Assembly (NCBI GenBank): GCA_035949375.1
Contig: DASZIG010000068.1
Location: forward strand, 7,477-71,476
Origin: Gp13-AA77 sp035949375
Lineage (GTDB): Bacteria > Acidobacteriota > Terriglobia > UBA7540
Reading direction: 5' to 3'
Length of the DNA stretch: 64,000 nt
Shown here: in pieces, positions 61,726 to 64,000 of the stretch
Position numbering within the stretch: position 1 is the first letter of the stretch
Layout: every line of letters starts with the position of its first letter
Position numbers and translations under genes: made by a program
Notes under the pieces: model-generated
The model's input: the letters and a program-made list of their open reading frames with translations, nothing else
Database searches by the model: none
Told to the model about the DNA's origin: nothing

Positions 61726-62463
61726 CTACTCCGCAGCGGTAGCGCCTGCTGCGCTCTCCGGCACGAAAGCTGCGAACTGGTGCTCGAGCGCCTTGGCTAC
61801 TCCTGTGCGCCAGGCCTCGGCTATTTGCTGGGACGTGGGATCCGGGAAAATTTCTTCTTCGCCTCTCTCTAGCCCATCGAAGATGCCCCGTGCGGCGGAC
61901 TCGGTCGAGGCCTTCGGTATGTCGAAGCCGCGGTTCATATCGGTATCGATGGGACCCAAGACGGCGGCATGGACCGTCACGCCTTGGCCTGCCAAGTGCG
62001 CTCTTAGTGACTGCGTCATGGAAAACGCGGCCGCCTTCGAAATGGAGTAGGCGGGTATGATCGGCAATGGAGCGAGAGCCACCATTGACAGGTTGTTGAC
62101 GATAGCGCCTTTGGAGCGCTTCAGCAACGGCAGGAAAGCGCGGGTCACATTTAGCATTCCGAAGAAATTGATGGCCATGTGCTGTCCGATGACATCAGAA
62201 TTGCTTAGATCATCGTAGATAGCGATGCCGGCATTGTTGATGAGCACGTCTAGAGTGTCGACCTCGTCGGCCGCCCGCTGGATTTGCGAAGCGTTGGTCA
62301 CGTCCAGCGTCAAGGGCGTCACGCGCGTGTCGGCGTTTTGTTGTGCGCCGCGCGTTCCCGCATATACTCTCTTCACGCCCCGCCTTAGTGCCTCATGGAC
62401 GAGCGCCAGACCGATACCACGGTTGGCACCCGTGATTAAGACTGTCTTGTTCATAATATTCAT
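61726..62463 (-). CDS. Short-chain dehydrogenase/reductase
   Basis: A 245-residue classical SDR. The cofactor motif is ITGANRGIGLALVHEAL (TGxxxGIG), the structural motif INNAGIAIYDDL (NNAG), and the catalytic residues are Ser in VNNLSMVALAP and Tyr/Lys in YSISKAAAFSM. The lack of a conserved acidic residue at the end of strand 2 (YAGTRGAQQ) suggests NADPH preference. AAAAGGAG precedes ATG 62463. It follows the broken HxlR regulator, which may once have controlled it. Confidence 0.93.
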   Translation of the reverse strand: MNIMNKTVLITGANRGIGLALVHEALRRGVKRVYAGTRGAQQNADTRVTPLTLDVTNASQIQRAADEVDTLDVLINNAGIAIYDDLSNSDVIGQHMAINFFGMLNVTRAFLPLLKRSKGAIVNNLSMVALAPLPIIPAYSISKAAAFSMTQSLRAHLAGQGVTVHAAVLGPIDTDMNRGFDIPKASTESAARGIFDGLERGEEEIFPDPTSQQIAEAWRTGVAKALEHQFAAFVPESAAGATAAE

Positions 62464-62551
62464 CGCTGTTCTCCTTTTTCGATCGTCCTTCGTTCAAAAC
62501 TGCGAAAACACAATCTGACATCCCAGGTTTCGCTCATTGCGCCGGGTGCGC

Positions 62552-62834
62552 TTAAGAAAGATACACGTCCGCAGTCACGCCCTTGCGGTATCGTTTTGCC
62601 CAGCGGCACATAGCTCTGAGCGGAGCGATGAGTGTCCTTCCCATTCGCGTCAAGGAATACTCCACCGCAGTGGCTTTCGACCTCGTCACGTGCCTCGCGT
62701 TGGGAGCCACTTCCGACGTGGCGGCGTAACTGCCCATGTCGATAAGGCTTCTCTTTCAGCGAAAGCAAAACCTTGGGTGTCCACCTGCCGATGAAAATCG
62801 GGGCCACCGTTTTCGATTCTTGAATTGTTTTCAT
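62552..62834 (-). pseudogene. HxlR-family regulator with internal deletion and frameshift
   Basis: The gene begins normally at ATG 62834: MKTIQESKTVAPIFIGRWTP, then VLLSLKEKPYRHGQLRRHVG, the usual first helices. Near 62685-62700 the next ~15 residues expected in the family (the segment holding the recognition helix) are missing, and the frame changes. Homology resumes in another frame as ARHVTRSKATAVEYSLTRMG and LIAPLRAMCRWAKRY, ending at 62552. Neither frame alone makes a complete winged helix, so the product should not bind DNA normally. HxlR proteins respond to electrophiles and quinones and usually repress neighbouring oxidoreductases, which here would be the SDR directly downstream. Confidence 0.82.
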
Positions 62835-62969
62835 AACGTCCTGCCTCCCGGGAAAACCTTTCAGTGCGAAAATCCTTCGACTTTGTTTCTCACGCATTTT
62901 TTTTCGCGCTCGGCACCGTCCCCTTTGCCAGTGCTTGCGCGCCAGACGCAATCAGGAACACCAGTGTAC

Positions 62970-63800
62970 CTAGGCCTTATTCCGAGCTGATCGGTTGGGA
63001 CTGGTACGGGGCCCAGTTCGGTGATCTTGGCGAGCAGCGTCCGCAGGCCAATACGGTATATCCGCATCGGCTAGTCGGCCGCTTTCGTAGCGATCGTGAT
63101 GACGGAGCCAGGACATCGTGAAGCGCAAGCCATCTTCATCGCGGCCTTTGGGAACATAGTCGAGATAGTTGTAAGTGTTCATCGTGGTCTCTGTCCCGCG
63201 ACCGTAGGCGGAATAGGTGTGGAAGATGTTGCTGTCTTTGTCTCTATAGAAAACGGTGATTCCAGGCGCTTCCTCGCTCGGGAATGCCATGAGTTCAAAG
63301 TTGAATACGACCTTGCCTTTGGCCAGTTGCTCGGGAGTAAATGAAACGTGGTAGTCGTAGTTGAAGTCAGTTCCGTAGGACGACACCCAGTTAAACTTCC
63401 ATCCCAGGCGCTTTTTGAACGCTTCGATTGTGGAAATCGGTGTTCGGGATACTGCCGCAAAGGAAACGTCGCGTTGCGCAAGATGCACCAGTGCGCCGTC
63501 CGTATGATCCATGTTGAAGGAGCAGCTGGGGCAGGCTTCTTGCCACTCCGGACCGAACATGAGGTGGTAAACGATGAGCTGGCTTTTGCCGTTGAAGAGA
63601 TCGGCGAGCGTCTTCTTCCCGCTGGGCGAATCGAAAACGTAGTTCTTTTCGACTTTGACCCAGGGCAGTTGGCGCCGCTCGGCCGCGACGGCATCACGCT
63701 CGCGAGTGAGCTGTTTTTCGCGGTCCAGTAGTTTCTTGCGGGCCACGAACCATTCCTCTCGCGACACGACTTTCGGGTTATCGACTGTTCGGGTTGACAT
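62970..63800 (-). CDS. DUF899 thioredoxin-like protein, paralogue 3
   Basis: A 276-residue DUF899 protein. Features: SREEWFVARKKLLDREKQLT, ERRQLPWVKVEKNYVFDSPS, LADLFNGKSQLIVYHLMFGP, the CxxC site in QEACPSCSFNMDH, LGWKFNWVSSYGTDFNYDY, and ITVFYRDKDSNIFHTYSAYG. It has about 25 extra basic residues at the C terminus (DHRTGPRTSPNRSARNKA). ATG 63800 is chosen because AAAGGAG lies upstream; an in-frame ATG six codons earlier is possible. Its start overlaps the 55-residue CPFC gene by 23 bases. Confidence 0.92.
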   Translation of the reverse strand: MSTRTVDNPKVVSREEWFVARKKLLDREKQLTRERDAVAAERRQLPWVKVEKNYVFDSPSGKKTLADLFNGKSQLIVYHLMFGPEWQEACPSCSFNMDHTDGALVHLAQRDVSFAAVSRTPISTIEAFKKRLGWKFNWVSSYGTDFNYDYHVSFTPEQLAKGKVVFNFELMAFPSEEAPGITVFYRDKDSNIFHTYSAYGRGTETTMNTYNYLDYVPKGRDEDGLRFTMSWLRHHDRYESGRLADADIPYWPADAARQDHRTGPRTSPNRSARNKA

Positions 63801-63945
63801 CTTGATTGCTCCTTTCATTCGAATTGGGAATCTCTTTTTTGTCGCTTTTCTTGCGAGACAATTTCACGGCCAAGATCGTCAGCCCTCCAGCAGAAGTCGT
63901 GCTGGCGACGATCAGCCCCATGCTTGCTATGCAGAATGGGCACAT
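63778..63945 (-). CDS. Small CPFC protein (55 aa) upstream of DUF899 paralogue 3
   Basis: A 55-residue protein starting MCPFCIASMGLIVASTTSAG, with a CPFC thioredoxin-like cysteine pair, one hydrophobic segment (LIVASTTSAGGLTILAVKL) and a basic tail (SRKKSDKK). It is too short for standard gene callers. GAGAGG lies shortly before ATG 63945, and the gene overlaps the DUF899 start by 23 bases in a different frame, so the two are probably translationally linked. I recall similar short CPFC membrane proteins next to DUF899-type genes, but this is from memory. The last 55 bases of the window show no further gene. Confidence 0.6.
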   Translation of the reverse strand: MCPFCIASMGLIVASTTSAGGLTILAVKLSRKKSDKKEIPNSNERSNQDVNPNSR

Positions 63946-64000
63946 CGCATCACCTCTCGGTCGGGTAGCGAAGCGTGACTGCTAAGCCGCCTCTGTATGG

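Noticed and set aside
62460..62951. 163-residue open frame as an intact regulator
   Set aside because: Only its middle matches HxlR; after about 45 matching residues it leaves the frame in which the conserved C-terminal half is found.

Overview
The window looks like chromosomal DNA of a high-GC member of the Acidobacteriota, possibly of the Bryobacterales/Solibacter type. The phylum call is an inference from gene content: a 900-residue duplicated orphan ABC permease (ADOP family) next to a PadR regulator plus a decayed second ADOP copy, a CadC-like regulator fused to TPRs, a PEP-CTERM protein, S9, M28 and M16 peptidases, three DUF899 proteins and a Uma2 protein. No rRNA, tRNA, CRISPR array, phage module or complete insertion sequence was seen.

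Layout. 0-9.3 kb: the tail of an S9 peptidase, an APC-family permease, an aminotransferase, then a three-gene formate dehydrogenase operon. Its catalytic subunit (4397-6319) is read through an in-frame TGA as selenocysteine and has a SECIS hairpin directly downstream. The subunit is split: the iron-sulfur module normally fused to its N terminus is a separate gene (8286-9311), placed after a NuoE-NuoF fusion (6365-8293). 9.4-23 kb: an M16 peptidase pair, a 952-residue membrane protein of unknown function, a decayed ADOP permease, STAS and AraC regulators, a PSMA-like M28 peptidase, a diguanylate cyclase and a PruA-type aldehyde dehydrogenase. 23-29.6 kb: a PEP-CTERM protein, the CadC/TPR regulator, two small regulatory-looking genes, an aminotransferase and a VapBC pair. 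29.8-36.1 kb: an apparent cell-envelope operon (bactofilin, methyltransferase, lytic transglycosylase), a Tat-exported MsrB and a secreted glycoside hydrolase.

37-47 kb is housekeeping: rfaE2, mfd, a SurA-like PPIase, a YhaM-like nuclease, a BlaI-type regulator, fabZ, dusB, rsmI and a PF04008 protein. 47.2-50.6 kb holds the two subunits of a B12-dependent acyl-CoA mutase whose substrate-pocket residues match isobutyryl-CoA mutase rather than methylmalonyl-CoA mutase. A compact three-gene cassette (three-TM membrane protein, small proline-rich protein, Uma2 nuclease-fold protein) lies between the subunit genes. 50.6-64 kb: a 210-bp element with perfect 32-bp inverted repeats, the ADOP/PadR pair, a nitroreductase, a cupin, a TPR membrane protein, ETF-quinone oxidoreductase, a DUF374 acyltransferase, and a redox island with three DUF899 thioredoxin-like paralogues, a quinone-oxidoreductase-like enzyme, an SDR, a broken HxlR regulator and a 55-residue CPFC protein.

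How the genes may work together (inference): formate oxidation would feed NADH through the NuoEF-like subunit; the mutase and ETF-QO fit branched- and short-chain acyl-CoA oxidation; the 58.9-63.9 kb island looks like an electrophile or oxidant response set whose HxlR repressor has been lost.
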